Assembly (NCBI RefSeq): GCF_022531965.1
Contig: NZ_CP092831.1
Location: forward strand, 5,737,001-5,801,000
DNA: 64,000 nt
DNA from: Paenibacillus peoriae
GTDB lineage: Bacteria > Bacillota > Bacilli > Paenibacillales > Paenibacillaceae
Direction of reading: 5' to 3'
This document shows positions 1-8,986 of the stretch, in pieces. The notes beneath the pieces are model-generated. The model saw only the letters and a list, made by a program, of their open reading frames with translations. It ran no database searches and had not been told where the DNA came from. The translations under genes and the position numbers were made by a program. Each line of letters starts with the position of its first letter. The stretch's first letter is position 1.

Positions 1-308
1 CTCCTATTCTAATAGCTTTCTTTGTATGTTAATTAAATATCGGTAAAATATCATACCGATCGGTAAAATATTTTTCCCAGTAAATATAACTCATTAAAAA
101 GAGTACTGTCAATAAATATAGTAAAAATCTTTGATTTATCCTCATACTGATATCTCCTTGGTGCGATAAACCAATCTGCATTTGACAATATAACGGGCTA
201 ATTATAAGATAATAACATACTAACTGGTACGCAAATAAAGACCCCTAACAATTATGATCAGAGTCATGGAATTAAGAATAAAATTACGAACAATGAGAGG
301 TATTGATT
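1..308. promoter_or_regulatory. Intergenic region with TetR-type operator and start signals of a gene beyond the left edge
   Basis: A perfect 12-bp palindrome TACCGATCGGTA lies at 54-65. A further ATCGGTA half-site at 40-46 pairs with the TACCGAT at 54-60, giving two overlapping dyads, a usual form for a TetR-family operator. Positions 1-5 read AGGAG on the minus strand, so a leftward gene probably starts just outside the window, with the operator about 50 bases upstream of its start. The TetR gene at 309 is the obvious candidate repressor. No other gene was seen between 66 and 308. Confidence 0.5.
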
Positions 309-890
309 ATGGGACGAATCCGCGAATTTGACGAAGATAAAGTATTAGATGCAGCTATGCAAATATTTTGGGAGAAGGGATATGAAGCTACCTCATTGAG
401 TGATTTAACTTCCAGAATGGAAATTCAACGACCCAGTATATATTCCACTTTTGGAGGCAAAAAAGAATTGTTCGAAGCTGCGCTGCGCAAATACATGATG
501 TCCCGTGCTTCTCTGATCCGAACCAAACTTCAAAGCAATCCATCTGTAAAAGAAGCATTTCGGACTTTCTTTGAAGGTGTGGTCGATGAGGAATATGCGG
601 AAAATCCTAGAAAAGGATGCTTTTGCATTAATACAATGGTTGAACTTGCGCCCCATGATGAGAAGTTTGAAATTCTTACAAGGGAGCATCAAATGTACCT
701 AGCGGTTATATTTCAAGAAACCATTGAAAGAGGTATACAATCAGGTGAGCTTGAGATCGGGCTCAATGCGAAGGCTGTATCACAGGCGCTAGTCGTATCG
801 TTAATTGGACTGACCGTAATGATAAAGTCTCGTCCAGAACGATCATTTATTGATAACACGATAGAGGTGACACTTACACTTCTTAAGTAA
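309..890 (+). CDS. TetR/AcrR family transcriptional regulator
   Basis: A 193-residue repressor-type protein. The N-terminal TetR helix-turn-helix spans about residues 8-55, with the family pattern of an AAMQIFWEKGYEATS helix followed by RPSIYSTFGGKKELF; the remainder is the variable all-helical ligand-binding and dimerisation half. ATG at 309 is chosen because GAGAGG at 295-300 sits eight bases upstream; the TTG at 303 is too close to it. It probably controls the leftward gene outside the window through the TACCGATCGGTA palindrome at 54-65. The ligand is unknown. The downstream acetyltransferase may be co-transcribed. Confidence 0.85.
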   Translation: MGRIREFDEDKVLDAAMQIFWEKGYEATSLSDLTSRMEIQRPSIYSTFGGKKELFEAALRKYMMSRASLIRTKLQSNPSVKEAFRTFFEGVVDEEYAENPRKGCFCINTMVELAPHDEKFEILTREHQMYLAVIFQETIERGIQSGELEIGLNAKAVSQALVVSLIGLTVMIKSRPERSFIDNTIEVTLTLLK

Positions 891-970
891 TTCGGAATGA
901 ATTCAGTTTTGAATATATATGCTTTATTATGTATAATAATTCAAAACTAATAAAAAAGGGAGTGCATCTA

Positions 971-1417
971 ATGTCATTTTTAATAAGGAACGCTAAGCCT
1001 GATGATTTAAACAGTTTAACCGAGTTAATGTATGAATACATCGTTGGTTTTTATCAAAACCCTAGGCCACCTATCGAAAAAATCCATAATTTGATACACA
1101 CCCTTTTTGAGCAGCAAAGCGGTATACAATTTGTGGCGGAACAAAATGGAGAATTAATCGGCTTTGCTACATTATTCTTTACCTTTAGCACGATGAAAGC
1201 AGACAAAGTCACTGTTATGAACGATCTATTTGTATTGGAACCATTTAGAGATACAGAAGTAGAAACACAGCTTTTTTTAGAATGTCAAAAATACTCACGA
1301 AATCAAGGCTATGCTCATATGGCCTGGATAACTTCTACCGAGAATAAACGCGCTCAAATTTTCTTTAAAAAGATGGATGCTGTCCAAGGGAGAGATTGGG
1401 TTCACTTTTCATCGTAA
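971..1417 (+). CDS. GNAT family N-acetyltransferase
   Basis: A 148-residue protein with the GNAT fold order: an N-terminal IRNAKPDDLNSLTELM strand-helix, a central GFATLFFTF strand, the VMNDLFVLEPFRD strand leading into the acetyl-CoA loop, and a C-terminal ENKRAQIFFKKMDA segment. The usual R/Q-x-x-G-x-G/A pyrophosphate loop is degenerate here (RDTEVET), so cofactor binding may be weak or atypical. ATG 971 is supported by AAGGGAGTG upstream; longer in-frame starts lack a ribosome site. The substrate cannot be predicted. A strong terminator follows at 1458-1485. Confidence 0.75.
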   Translation: MSFLIRNAKPDDLNSLTELMYEYIVGFYQNPRPPIEKIHNLIHTLFEQQSGIQFVAEQNGELIGFATLFFTFSTMKADKVTVMNDLFVLEPFRDTEVETQLFLECQKYSRNQGYAHMAWITSTENKRAQIFFKKMDAVQGRDWVHFSS

Positions 1418-1457
1418 CAATACTTTTGATACGATTTTCCGCGCTAACGGCAGTTCA

Positions 1458-1485
1458 AAGGGCACCCGATTGGGTGCCCTTTGTT
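1458..1485 (+). terminator. Rho-independent terminator after the GNAT gene
   Basis: Near-perfect hairpin with stem AAAGGGCACCC and GGGTGCCCTTT around a four-base loop, followed by a T-rich stretch. It ends the TetR-GNAT unit before the helicase gene. Confidence 0.8.
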
Positions 1486-1652
1486 CGTAACACATGTTTT
1501 CACGCATGCGGATATGGAAACATGCTGATACCCATGCCTTCATGGCCTCCCTTTGCTGTCTGGATATAGAGTATACTAGATGAGTATAAGTTCGATACAC
1601 GATGACATTATATATGTAATGGTATTCAAATACAGCGCAGAAGAGGTTGAAA

Positions 1653-3101
1653 ATGAGTCAGAAGCATTTTACAGATTACGCATTAAGTGAAGAAATTGTA
1701 AGAGCGCTGAATAGCCTGGGCTATGAGACGCCAACAGAGATTCAGACGGAAGTCATTCCTGTGGCGCTTGAAAAGAAGGATCTTGTCGCCAAATCGCAAA
1801 CAGGTAGCGGCAAAACAGCAGCATACGGCATTCCAATCTGTGAGCTAGTAGATTGGAATGAGAATAAGCCCCAAGCTTTAATCCTGACGCCAACCCGTGA
1901 ACTCGCGTTACAGGTCACCGAAGACATCACGAATATTGGACGCTTTAAGCGGATCAAAGCAACACCCCTTTATGGGAAACATCCTTTTCATATCCAAAAG
2001 GCTGAGTTAAAACAAAGGACGCATGTGGCTGTAGGTACGCCAGGACGTGTACTGGATCATATTGAACGAGGGACGTTACCGTTAGATCGGATTGCCTATC
2101 TCGTGATTGATGAAGCTGATGAGATGCTGAATATGGGCTTTATCGAGCAAGTTCAGTCGATTATTCAAGCGCTGCCTAGTGATCGGGTTACCATGTTATT
2201 CTCCGCTACCTTCCCTGAGGACGTAGCCACACTGTCACGTAAATATATGAAAGATCCTGTTAGAATTGAGATTAAAGCGACTGGTATAACGACCGCTACA
2301 ATTGATCACTCTCTTATTCAGGTGAAGGAGTCAGACAAGCTGGCACTACTGCAAGATCTGCTCATTGTTGAGAATCCTGACAGCTGCATTATTTTCTGTC
2401 GTACGCAGGAGAATGTAGATACATTATTCAGGGCATTGGCTGATCTTGAATATCCATGTGATCGCATTCATGGTGGCATGGAGCAAGACGAGCGATTTGA
2501 GGTAATGAATGCATTCAGAAGGGGTCAATTTCGTTACTTGATTGCAACAGATGTTGCCGCACGAGGAATTGATATCACGAATATCACCCATGTCATTAAC
2601 TACGATATTCCCCTTGAGAAGGAAAGCTATGTTCACCGCACAGGACGTACGGGACGTGCTGGCAAAACGGGGAAGGCCATTTCCCTCATCACTCCTAAGG
2701 ATGGCCGAAGATTAGCTGATATCGAAGCATATATTGGATTCGCGATTCCGCAGGTAAAGGCTCCCTCAGAAGAGGCTGTTGACCTCCGTAGAGAAGATTT
2801 TGAGCAAAAACTGCATGTAAAAACCGCACTCAAAAAAGATAAGCGCGAGCAATTAAACCAACAGATTATGAAGCTGAACTTTAACGGCGGTAAGAAGAAA
2901 AAACTTAGAGCTGTCGACTTCGTGGGGACCATCGCTAAGCTTGACGGAGTCAACGCAGATGATATCGGGATCATTACGATTCTAGATAATGTGACAGATG
3001 TCGAGATTCTGAATGGCAAGGGTCCATTGGTGCTTGAGATTATGAAGAATACAACCGTAAAGGGTAAGCTGTTAAAGGTACGCAAAGGGAATAATAAGTA
3101 G
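1653..3101 (+). CDS. dbpA: DEAD-box ATP-dependent RNA helicase, DbpA/YxiN type
   Basis: A 482-residue two-domain RecA-like helicase. Visible motifs: Q-motif region near residue 30, Walker A TGSGKT around 51-56, PTRELA, DEAD around 152-155, SATFP, then in the second domain [10 protein letters not shown] and HRTGRTGR. The last 75 residues ([17 protein letters not shown] to the end) match the DbpA RNA-binding domain, which in the known family docks on hairpin 92 of 23S rRNA during large-subunit assembly. ATG 1653 follows GAAGAGG; the TTG at 1647 is too close to it. The gene stands alone between two hairpins. Confidence 0.9.
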   Translation: MSQKHFTDYALSEEIVRALNSLGYETPTEIQTEVIPVALEKKDLVAKSQTGSGKTAAYGIPICELVDWNENKPQALILTPTRELALQVTEDITNIGRFKRIKATPLYGKHPFHIQKAELKQRTHVAVGTPGRVLDHIERGTLPLDRIAYLVIDEADEMLNMGFIEQVQSIIQALPSDRVTMLFSATFPEDVATLSRKYMKDPVRIEIKATGITTATIDHSLIQVKESDKLALLQDLLIVENPDSCIIFCRTQENVDTLFRALADLEYPCDRIHGGMEQDERFEVMNAFRRGQFRYLIATDVAARGIDITNITHVINYDIPLEKESYVHRTGRTGRAGKTGKAISLITPKDGRRLADIEAYIGFAIPQVKAPSEEAVDLRREDFEQKLHVKTALKKDKREQLNQQIMKLNFNGGKKKKLRAVDFVGTIAKLDGVNADDIGIITILDNVTDVEILNGKGPLVLEIMKNTTVKGKLLKVRKGNNK

Positions 3102-3132
3102 AAGTATGCTGCATAAAAGAAGGTGAGGCAAC

Positions 3133-3174
3133 CCCGCCCGTACAGCCGATAGTTTTCGTTAGCTAACGGGCGGG
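3133..3174. terminator. Hairpin between convergent genes
   Basis: A 9-bp perfect stem (CCCGCCCGT / ACGGGCGGG) with a 24-base loop lies between the helicase stop and the convergent gene, overlapping that gene's stop codon. No T-tract follows on either strand, so factor-independent termination is uncertain. Confidence 0.4.
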
Positions 3175-4241
3175 ATTGCCGAGTTTACCTCTTGATCGTT
3201 TAATTCATCTTTCCATTTATCGATATCATAAATCACTTTAAATTTTTCTGTTAACTGAGTATCATCTTCAATTGGCACAAAGCTGTTTAATTCTATATGG
3301 AAGTCCGAAACATCTTTTTTATGGTCATACATCTCTTCTAGGATATCGATAATTGAGGAAAGTCTAGATTTAAATGATAACTTATAGTCATCTTCGTCCT
3401 TGAGTATACATCGATTTTCTACCCCTCTAAAAAAGGAGTTCTCTTCAAAATATAGCTTGTTACAGGTCATTTGGATCTGCATCAATGGTTCGCATATTTG
3501 CCAATCCGCTTGCTGCATAGCGGTTCTGAGTGATATATGTGCTCCACTAATGTAATAATAATCCCGATAAAAACACATTGAACAAGAAGCCTTCATCATT
3601 TTAATTTTTGAATCTACAGCAGGGTACCCTAATACAAATCCTTCAGCTAACAATTTCCTGGAAAAGTAATCTAACGATTTTACGAATAATTGGTATCCAT
3701 GCTCCTTACCTTCCTCATCATCTTTATGACAGCAGTAATGAATAATATCTTCATTCACTTGTTTATTTTCATATTGATATCCCATCCCAGCCTCTAAATG
3801 ACCAATATGAATTTCGACTCCTGCAAATAAGTCATTTAAACTTGTTATTCTGGAATGATTGCCTTTCAAATTTATGTTCAAGTCAGCAGTACATTCTCTA
3901 TAAAGTATGCAGGTGTCTTTGATATTCAGGTTTATATCTTGTCTTTTCATAAAATCAGCGATTCTCTTGAGATGCAAGTAATCAATTCCTATAAAAATTA
4001 TTTTCTCATATTCAATAGCTCCAGCAGCAGATTGATTAAAATGAACAGCAATACAAACATCCTCATCGTATGCTATTAATGTCTCAATACTCTCAGCCAC
4101 CCTATTCCGTAGCGCAACTTGTCGAGGAAATGGCATGGTTAATCCAATGTATTTTGATTCTAGGTTAGGCAGCAGCTTCATTTGATCATGAAGGTAAAGC
4201 ATCACATTATCAAAATTATATTTCTTAGCACTTACATTCAT
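3159..4241 (-). CDS. Hypothetical protein, 360 residues
   Basis: I do not recognise this protein. It is acidic and has no signal peptide or clear membrane segment. It begins MNVSAKKYNFDNVMLYLHD. A cysteine-containing CSMCFYRDYYY stretch near residue 220 and CCHKDDEE near residue 170 are its most distinctive parts, but no zinc site is convincing. AGGAGAGG lies about 12 bases before the ATG, somewhat far. It is convergent with the helicase gene and not evidently part of an operon. Its lower GC than the helicase hints at a separate origin. Confidence 0.6.
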   Translation of the reverse strand: MNVSAKKYNFDNVMLYLHDQMKLLPNLESKYIGLTMPFPRQVALRNRVAESIETLIAYDEDVCIAVHFNQSAAGAIEYEKIIFIGIDYLHLKRIADFMKRQDINLNIKDTCILYRECTADLNINLKGNHSRITSLNDLFAGVEIHIGHLEAGMGYQYENKQVNEDIIHYCCHKDDEEGKEHGYQLFVKSLDYFSRKLLAEGFVLGYPAVDSKIKMMKASCSMCFYRDYYYISGAHISLRTAMQQADWQICEPLMQIQMTCNKLYFEENSFFRGVENRCILKDEDDYKLSFKSRLSSIIDILEEMYDHKKDVSDFHIELNSFVPIEDDTQLTEKFKVIYDIDKWKDELNDQEVNSAIPPVS

Positions 4242-4548
4242 TAGAAACCGTATCCTCTCCTATTTATTTACGAGATGGCCCCAAAGCGTCCTCATAAGGC
4301 TTTTTATGAAGAATTCCGTAGACCTCCTTCTTATCAATATCTTAATTTCATTTTAACACCCCCCACTTCCACAATATACCTTTAACTCTATAAAACTAAC
4401 TACGTGAGTGATTATTGTTCTGCTTTATCGTACTCTCTTAGAGAGTAGATTTAATACTAAAAAAATTTAGAAAAGGTGTCCCTTTCGGTCATCTTCATTT
4501 GTTATACAGGTATAGTTTTCTTTTTGATCAGAGGAGGTGCCTAAATTT
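4242..4548. other. Intergenic region between divergent genes
   Basis: An AT-rich region of about 300 bases that must hold the promoters of the leftward gene at 4241 and the sigma factor at 4549. AGGTGTCC near 4475 followed by a CGGTC about 10 bases later loosely resembles an autoregulated ECF promoter, but the spacing is shorter than usual and I do not assert it. GAGGAGG at 4531-4537 is the sigma gene's ribosome site. No gene was seen. Confidence 0.4.
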
Positions 4549-5139
4549 TTGAATGAGGAAATCGAATACAAAATCAAACGAGTTCAAGCTGGCGAAATCC
4601 AGGATTACGCCTACATTGTGAAGGAGTATCAGCGTCAGATATTTGTGTATTGCTGGCGGCTATTAGGAAGTGAGCATGAGGCAGAAGAAGCCGTACAGGA
4701 TATTTTGGTCAAAGCTTTTGAAAAAATTAACATGTACAAACCGACAATGGGCTTCTCCTCCTGGCTGTATAAAATGGCTTATCATCACTGCCTGAACTTG
4801 ATTCGCAGGAAGAATCTACAGCGCAAATTTAAGATTACCCTGTTCACCTCAACTAATATGACTTCAGACAGTGCTGCGCAGGTTTTGGAACGTCAGCTTT
4901 TCAGTGAACCGCTGAGCCGGGCATTAGACCAACTGAATGCAGAAGAACGAAACCTGTTGGTGCTGCGCATTTTTGAAGAAAAAACGTTTGGAGAAATCGG
5001 GGAAATTATGAACAAGAGCGAGGAAGCTATCAAGAAAAAATACGGCAGAACAAAAACAAAGCTCAAAAAAATGATGGAACCCATAAAGGAGGACCCGAAA
5101 TGCGTGAATTACAAGGCAGAAATCAGGAACAAAATCTGA
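4549..5139 (+). CDS. RNA polymerase sigma factor, ECF (sigma-70 family)
   Basis: A 196-residue ECF sigma factor. Region 2 spans about residues 20-90, with VYCWRLLGSEHEAEEAVQDI and the SSWLYKMAYHHCLNLIRRK promoter-melting segment; region 4 spans about 125-185, with LNAEERNLLVLRIFEEKTFGEI and a helix-turn-helix ending in KKKYGRTKTKLKKMM. The TTG at 4549 is chosen because GAGGAGG at 4531-4537 is 11 bases upstream; the GTG at 4537 overlaps that site. The next gene, its presumed anti-sigma factor, begins inside its last 40 bases, implying translational coupling. Confidence 0.9.
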   Translation: MNEEIEYKIKRVQAGEIQDYAYIVKEYQRQIFVYCWRLLGSEHEAEEAVQDILVKAFEKINMYKPTMGFSSWLYKMAYHHCLNLIRRKNLQRKFKITLFTSTNMTSDSAAQVLERQLFSEPLSRALDQLNAEERNLLVLRIFEEKTFGEIGEIMNKSEEAIKKKYGRTKTKLKKMMEPIKEDPKCVNYKAEIRNKI

Positions 5140-6167
5140 AATACACCGATCCAAAAGACAAAGACTTAAAAAACATGGACAAGCTGACAGAACCAGAAAG
5201 TGTCCTAAAAATCCAAGCTTTTGACGTTTCTGACAAAGTGATGGAACAGGTCTACCAAAAGGTGACGCCCAAAAAGGGGTTCATTGTAAAAATGCGTCTT
5301 CAACCGCGCATTACCGCTCCCATTATGATCTTACTTTTTGTGTTAGGGGCTTCTGTGACCGGATACGCCGCTTCGCAATATCTTGAATTCCGCAACAGTA
5401 AGGGCGACGTTGTATTAAATACCGCCAAAACACCTGCCGAAACGGACGCTTCGAAAACGTATACCTCCACCTACGCACAGTGGAACGAAAAAGTGAAAGA
5501 TCGCCTGCAGCCCGGAGAGTATGCTGCCTATTACGTCAAGGACGATTCTATGAATCAGAACAACCTATCTAATCCGGCCCTGTTTGCGTACAAGCCAGCT
5601 GAACTTTCAAGTTTCAACAGCTTACAAGATGAAATCAAGCGAACTGAGGCTCCATTATTCAGCAACCCCACTCATCTACCAGATGGCTATCAGTTTGAAT
5701 TCGGATACGTCTATCCAAGCGCTGCATATCCTAGGATGATGGATAAAAAGGAATATCGAGCTTTAACCGATAAACTGATGCAACAGGCCCAAGCTGCACC
5801 GGAGGGTGAAAATCTGTTTATTCAAAAGCTGAGCTGGGACAAGTCAGACACCTCCTTTGCCCGGTATGCGAGAGGAAACGACTATGTAAACATTACCGTC
5901 ACCAAATACACTTCTGAAGTCACAAAGACAACCATCATGCAAAATGAACAGGATTCGGCTGAGCAACTGACAATTAAAGGAACCAAGGCCTATTACATCA
6001 GGGCAAGCAAAACAAGCAATCCCTTGGAGGCCGGAAAAAACCGACTGGGCTGGCTTGATGAAAAAAGACGGTTACACTTCAACATATCTGATAACCAGGA
6101 CAGTCCACTGACCAAGGAAGACCTGGTAAAAATAGCCGAGGATCTGCTTAACGCTTCACCGCAATAG
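5100..6167 (+). CDS. Membrane-anchored anti-sigma factor-like protein
   Basis: A 355-residue protein whose start (ATG 5100 after a strong AAAGGAGG) lies within the sigma factor gene, so the two are coupled. A cytoplasmic N-terminal region of about 70 residues precedes one membrane segment (about residues 73-96, APIMILLFVLGASVTGYAA) and a long extracytoplasmic domain. This sigma/single-pass partner layout is the standard ECF anti-sigma arrangement, so inhibition of the sigma factor at the membrane is inferred. The extracellular part, with a HLPDGYQFEFGYVYPS segment, resembles DUF4367-like domains. The inducing signal cannot be read from the sequence. Confidence 0.75.
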   Translation: MRELQGRNQEQNLKYTDPKDKDLKNMDKLTEPESVLKIQAFDVSDKVMEQVYQKVTPKKGFIVKMRLQPRITAPIMILLFVLGASVTGYAASQYLEFRNSKGDVVLNTAKTPAETDASKTYTSTYAQWNEKVKDRLQPGEYAAYYVKDDSMNQNNLSNPALFAYKPAELSSFNSLQDEIKRTEAPLFSNPTHLPDGYQFEFGYVYPSAAYPRMMDKKEYRALTDKLMQQAQAAPEGENLFIQKLSWDKSDTSFARYARGNDYVNITVTKYTSEVTKTTIMQNEQDSAEQLTIKGTKAYYIRASKTSNPLEAGKNRLGWLDEKRRLHFNISDNQDSPLTKEDLVKIAEDLLNASPQ

Positions 6168-6186
6168 CTATAAAAGAAAAGCTTTG

Positions 6187-6224
6187 AAGAGAGATCATCC
6201 TTTTTTAGGGGTGGTCTCTTTTTG
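6187..6224. terminator. Terminator between convergent genes
   Basis: Imperfect stem (AAGAGAGATCATCC against GGGTGGTCTCTT) followed by TTTTT on the plus strand, just after the anti-sigma gene and before the end of the convergent phosphatase gene. Confidence 0.75.
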
Positions 6225-6258
6225 GAGAATAGTCCTTATACCTTTTCCTCACAAACTA

Positions 6259-6834
6259 TTACGGCATGTTCCACAATCTTTTCACCTCAACTAATTCCTG
6301 ATCATTGAATTCCATTCTGTATACGTCTGGCTTGGATGTGTGTAGTAAAAAATTCAAATCGTACTGCTTGTCATAATGCCCCATCATTAAAGTCATTACA
6401 GCTCCATGAGTGCCTAATGCGACTTTCCGTCCTCGGTAGATTATTAGCAATTCCTTTAAGACTGTTATACTTCGATTCTGACAAACTGCATTAGACTCTC
6501 CTCCCGTTAAAGTAAAGTTGGGATCAGAAAATGACTTATCTAACAAAGGGAATAATTCATCATCGGGCATTCGGTTGTCTTCATTCAAAAAAATTCTTTC
6601 TTTAAGATCCTCGAGTATTAAAACTTCTTGTCCTGAGCATTGAGCTAATTCTTGAATGGTTAGGATTGCCCGTTGATATGGACTTGAAACGAAAACCTCG
6701 ATCCCCTCTCCTCTCAATAACTCAGTTATTTGAAAAGCATCTGACTTACCTTTATCAGTCAAACCTCTTGTTCTTTCATTTCCTTCCGTCTTTGGTGATT
6801 CGCCATGTCTCACCATGTAAATGAAAGTTTTCAT
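6259..6834 (-). CDS. Histidine phosphatase family protein
   Basis: A 191-residue member of the phosphoglycerate mutase-like branch. The catalytic RHG is in VRHGESPKT near residue 9 (the phosphohistidine). The second-histidine motif THGAVMTLMM is near residue 147, and an SSPYQRAI segment corresponds to the conserved second arginine region. ATG 6834 follows GTGGAGG by five bases; the GTG at 6846 is inside that ribosome site. Substrates in this family are diverse phosphomonoesters and cannot be assigned. It is transcribed in the same direction as, and just downstream of, the AraC-type gene with about 30 bases between them. Confidence 0.85.
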   Translation of the reverse strand: MKTFIYMVRHGESPKTEGNERTRGLTDKGKSDAFQITELLRGEGIEVFVSSPYQRAILTIQELAQCSGQEVLILEDLKERIFLNEDNRMPDDELFPLLDKSFSDPNFTLTGGESNAVCQNRSITVLKELLIIYRGRKVALGTHGAVMTLMMGHYDKQYDLNFLLHTSKPDVYRMEFNDQELVEVKRLWNMP

Positions 6835-6865
6835 ATTAACCTCCACGGATCACCCGATAAACTTC

Positions 6866-7789
6866 TCAATCAACTGAGACACTAAGAGAATTACGCAAAT
6901 GTTTAACATCACTCATCGGTGGCCGTCCAAACATGCGTCCATATTCTCGGCTGAACTGCGAAGGACTCTCATAGCCAACGCGAAAGCCTACAGTGGCGGC
7001 CTCCAATCCCTCCGAGAGCAGTAAGCGGCGTGCAGCCTGCAGTCGAATGGCCTTCTGATACTGCAGAGGACTTATAGCCGTTACCTTTTTAAAGTGCTTG
7101 TGTAAGGAAGAAGGGCTCATGTTTACTTCCTTCGCCAATTCCTCGATCACAAGAGGCTTAGAGTAATCGCGGGTAATCAGATGGATCGCTTTGGAGATGC
7201 TATGTGCATAGCTGCCAACTACGGCAAATTGCCTGATTAAAGCTCCCTGCTCACCTTGTAATACACGATAAAGGATCTCGTGCGTGATAAGCGGCGCAAG
7301 AAACTGAATATCCGCAGGCGTATCCGAAAGTCTGACAAGCCGAAGCAGCGCATCAAGCAGCAGAGGGTCAAATTGGCTCACCAGTATGCCGCGTCCAGTC
7401 TTAACGTTACATGGAGGAGGACTCTTCTTGATAATGTCCAGGATGGCGTCTGGACTAATGGATAATTGAAGACTGAGATAAGGAAGCTCCGACGAGGCTT
7501 GAGTTATTTTACCAGTTACGGGAAGTTGAACTGATGTGACCATGTAGGTTGTTGGATCGTACACATAGTTTTCTCCAGCCAGCATTGCTGTCTTTGAGCC
7601 TTGCGCAACCACGTACAGGGAGGGCATATGGACCGTATGATTCAGCTCGGACACATGGCTTGCACGTCTGAAATAAAGTCCTGGCACAGACGAAACAAAC
7701 GTACCGTCCGAAGACGCGCGTTGATCAATCAGACGAATCAGTTCTTGTAGATTCGTAGAAATATCAGAGGGGGGAGGAGACGAAACCAT
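6866..7789 (-). CDS. AraC family transcriptional regulator with N-terminal AraC_N domain
   Basis: A 307-residue regulator. The first about 190 residues form the cupin-like AraC_N half (YVVAQGSKTAMLAGENYVYD, then a PYLSLQLSISPDAI strand). The C-terminal about 100 residues hold two helix-turn-helices: VIEELAKEVNMSPSSLHKHF and the signature VGFRVGYESPSQFSREYGRMFG. It is divergent from the short-chain dehydrogenase at 7975 with about 185 bases between starts. In many bacteria AraC_N regulators sit next to and control an oxidoreductase, so regulation of that gene is a reasonable inference. Confidence 0.9.
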   Translation of the reverse strand: MVSSPPPSDISTNLQELIRLIDQRASSDGTFVSSVPGLYFRRASHVSELNHTVHMPSLYVVAQGSKTAMLAGENYVYDPTTYMVTSVQLPVTGKITQASSELPYLSLQLSISPDAILDIIKKSPPPCNVKTGRGILVSQFDPLLLDALLRLVRLSDTPADIQFLAPLITHEILYRVLQGEQGALIRQFAVVGSYAHSISKAIHLITRDYSKPLVIEELAKEVNMSPSSLHKHFKKVTAISPLQYQKAIRLQAARRLLLSEGLEAATVGFRVGYESPSQFSREYGRMFGRPPMSDVKHLRNSLSVSVD

Positions 7790-7974
7790 TCATGCTTCAC
7801 CTTCCTTTCCGTTGAACGCTAATATTGATGTGCTAATTATATGCACGCCGAATAGGATTAGGCAAGAATTGGACTTGATCGGTCTACCTGTCTCAATTGA
7901 ATTCTACTTAAAATTTACTTGCAAGGCCAACAAAGGGCCTAAGGCAAATAGATCAAAGAAAGAAGGATGGGGCT

Positions 7975-8721
7975 ATGAGTTTGGAAGGAAGAATAGAGAA
8001 CAAAGTCGTCGTGATTACAGGTGCAAGCAGCGGAATTGGAGAAGCAACAGCACTGTTGCTTGCCGAGCGTGGAGCAAAAGTCGTGCTTGGGGCGCGCGGG
8101 GTGGACCGCCTTGAAGCACTGGCGACACGTATTACGAATAGGGGTGGCGAAGCTGTCTATGCACGCACTGACGTTAGACGGCGCGAGGATCTGTGCAACC
8201 TCGTTACTTTGGCTTGCGAACGATACGGGAAGCTGGATGTTCTCGTCAGCAACGCTGGCGTTATGCCTATATCCCCTCTCGATGATCTGCGCGTGGAAGA
8301 TTGGGAGCACATGATTGACGTCAACATTAAAGGCGTTTTGTATGGCATTGCTGCAGCGTTGCCTGTCTTTCGCAAACAGGGTTTCGGACATTTCGTGAAC
8401 ACTGCTTCTACAGCAGGACACAAGACCGTTCCGAACCAGTCGGTCTACTCTGGTACGAAGTTCGCCGTACGCGCCATCTCAGAGGGGTTGCGCCAGGAGG
8501 CTGGTGATAAACTGCGCGTAACCATCATTTCGCCAGGTATTGTGCAGACAAATTTCACCGAAAGTTTAACAGACCCGGCTATAAGAGATCAACTCGCCGT
8601 CATCCGGGATAAACTAGCCATGACACCAGACGCGGTAGCCCGCGCAATTGGATTCGCAATTGAACAACCGGCTGACATTGATGTGAACGAAATCGTGATC
8701 CGTCCAACCGCACAAATATAA
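7975..8721 (+). CDS. SDR family NAD(P)-dependent oxidoreductase
   Basis: A 248-residue classical short-chain dehydrogenase. Visible are the cofactor loop TGASSGIGEAT near residues 15-25, the structural NAG motif in VSNAGVMP, the catalytic serine in NTASTAG and the catalytic YSGTK (Tyr-x-x-x-Lys). Length and C-terminal SPGIVQTNF segment are typical. ATG 7975 follows GAAGGATGGGG. The substrate is unknown. It is divergent from an AraC-type regulator, its probable controller, and is closed by a terminator at 8730-8766. Confidence 0.92.
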   Translation: MSLEGRIENKVVVITGASSGIGEATALLLAERGAKVVLGARGVDRLEALATRITNRGGEAVYARTDVRRREDLCNLVTLACERYGKLDVLVSNAGVMPISPLDDLRVEDWEHMIDVNIKGVLYGIAAALPVFRKQGFGHFVNTASTAGHKTVPNQSVYSGTKFAVRAISEGLRQEAGDKLRVTIISPGIVQTNFTESLTDPAIRDQLAVIRDKLAMTPDAVARAIGFAIEQPADIDVNEIVIRPTAQI

Positions 8722-8729
8722 CATAAATA

Positions 8730-8766
8730 GATAGGGGCACCTCCTCTTGTGAGTGCGCCCCTATCT
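8730..8766 (+). terminator. Terminator after the SDR gene
   Basis: Stem GATAGGGGC pairing with GCCCCTATC around a central loop with minor mismatches, immediately after the oxidoreductase stop codon. Confidence 0.6.
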
Positions 8767-8863
8767 ATTCATACATAAAGCTTTACCATGGAAGCTGTTC
8801 ATCCATGTGACATCGAAAATGCAGAAGGATTGCAAAACTTTGTTTTGTTAAACAAACATTTTT

Positions 8864-8890
8864 AGCGGTGGGGATTTTCTTCCCACCGCT
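8864..8890. terminator. Strong hairpin downstream of mqo
   Basis: Perfect 9-bp stem AGCGGTGGG / CCCACCGCT with a nine-base loop, between the convergent SDR and mqo genes. Only a mixed T-rich run follows on the plus strand, so the direction is unclear. Confidence 0.5.
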
Positions 8891-8986
8891 TGGTGTTGTT
8901 GCTTATTGGACTCTAAAATATATCGTAAGATTACTGTGCTTTTTATTAAAAATATTTGGATGATCGAGTTACTAGCCATGTAAAAA

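Noticed and set aside
4470..4500. Possible ECF promoter upstream of the sigma gene
   Set aside because: The AGGTGTCC and CGGTC blocks are too close together for a standard ECF promoter, so I only mention it within the intergenic entry.
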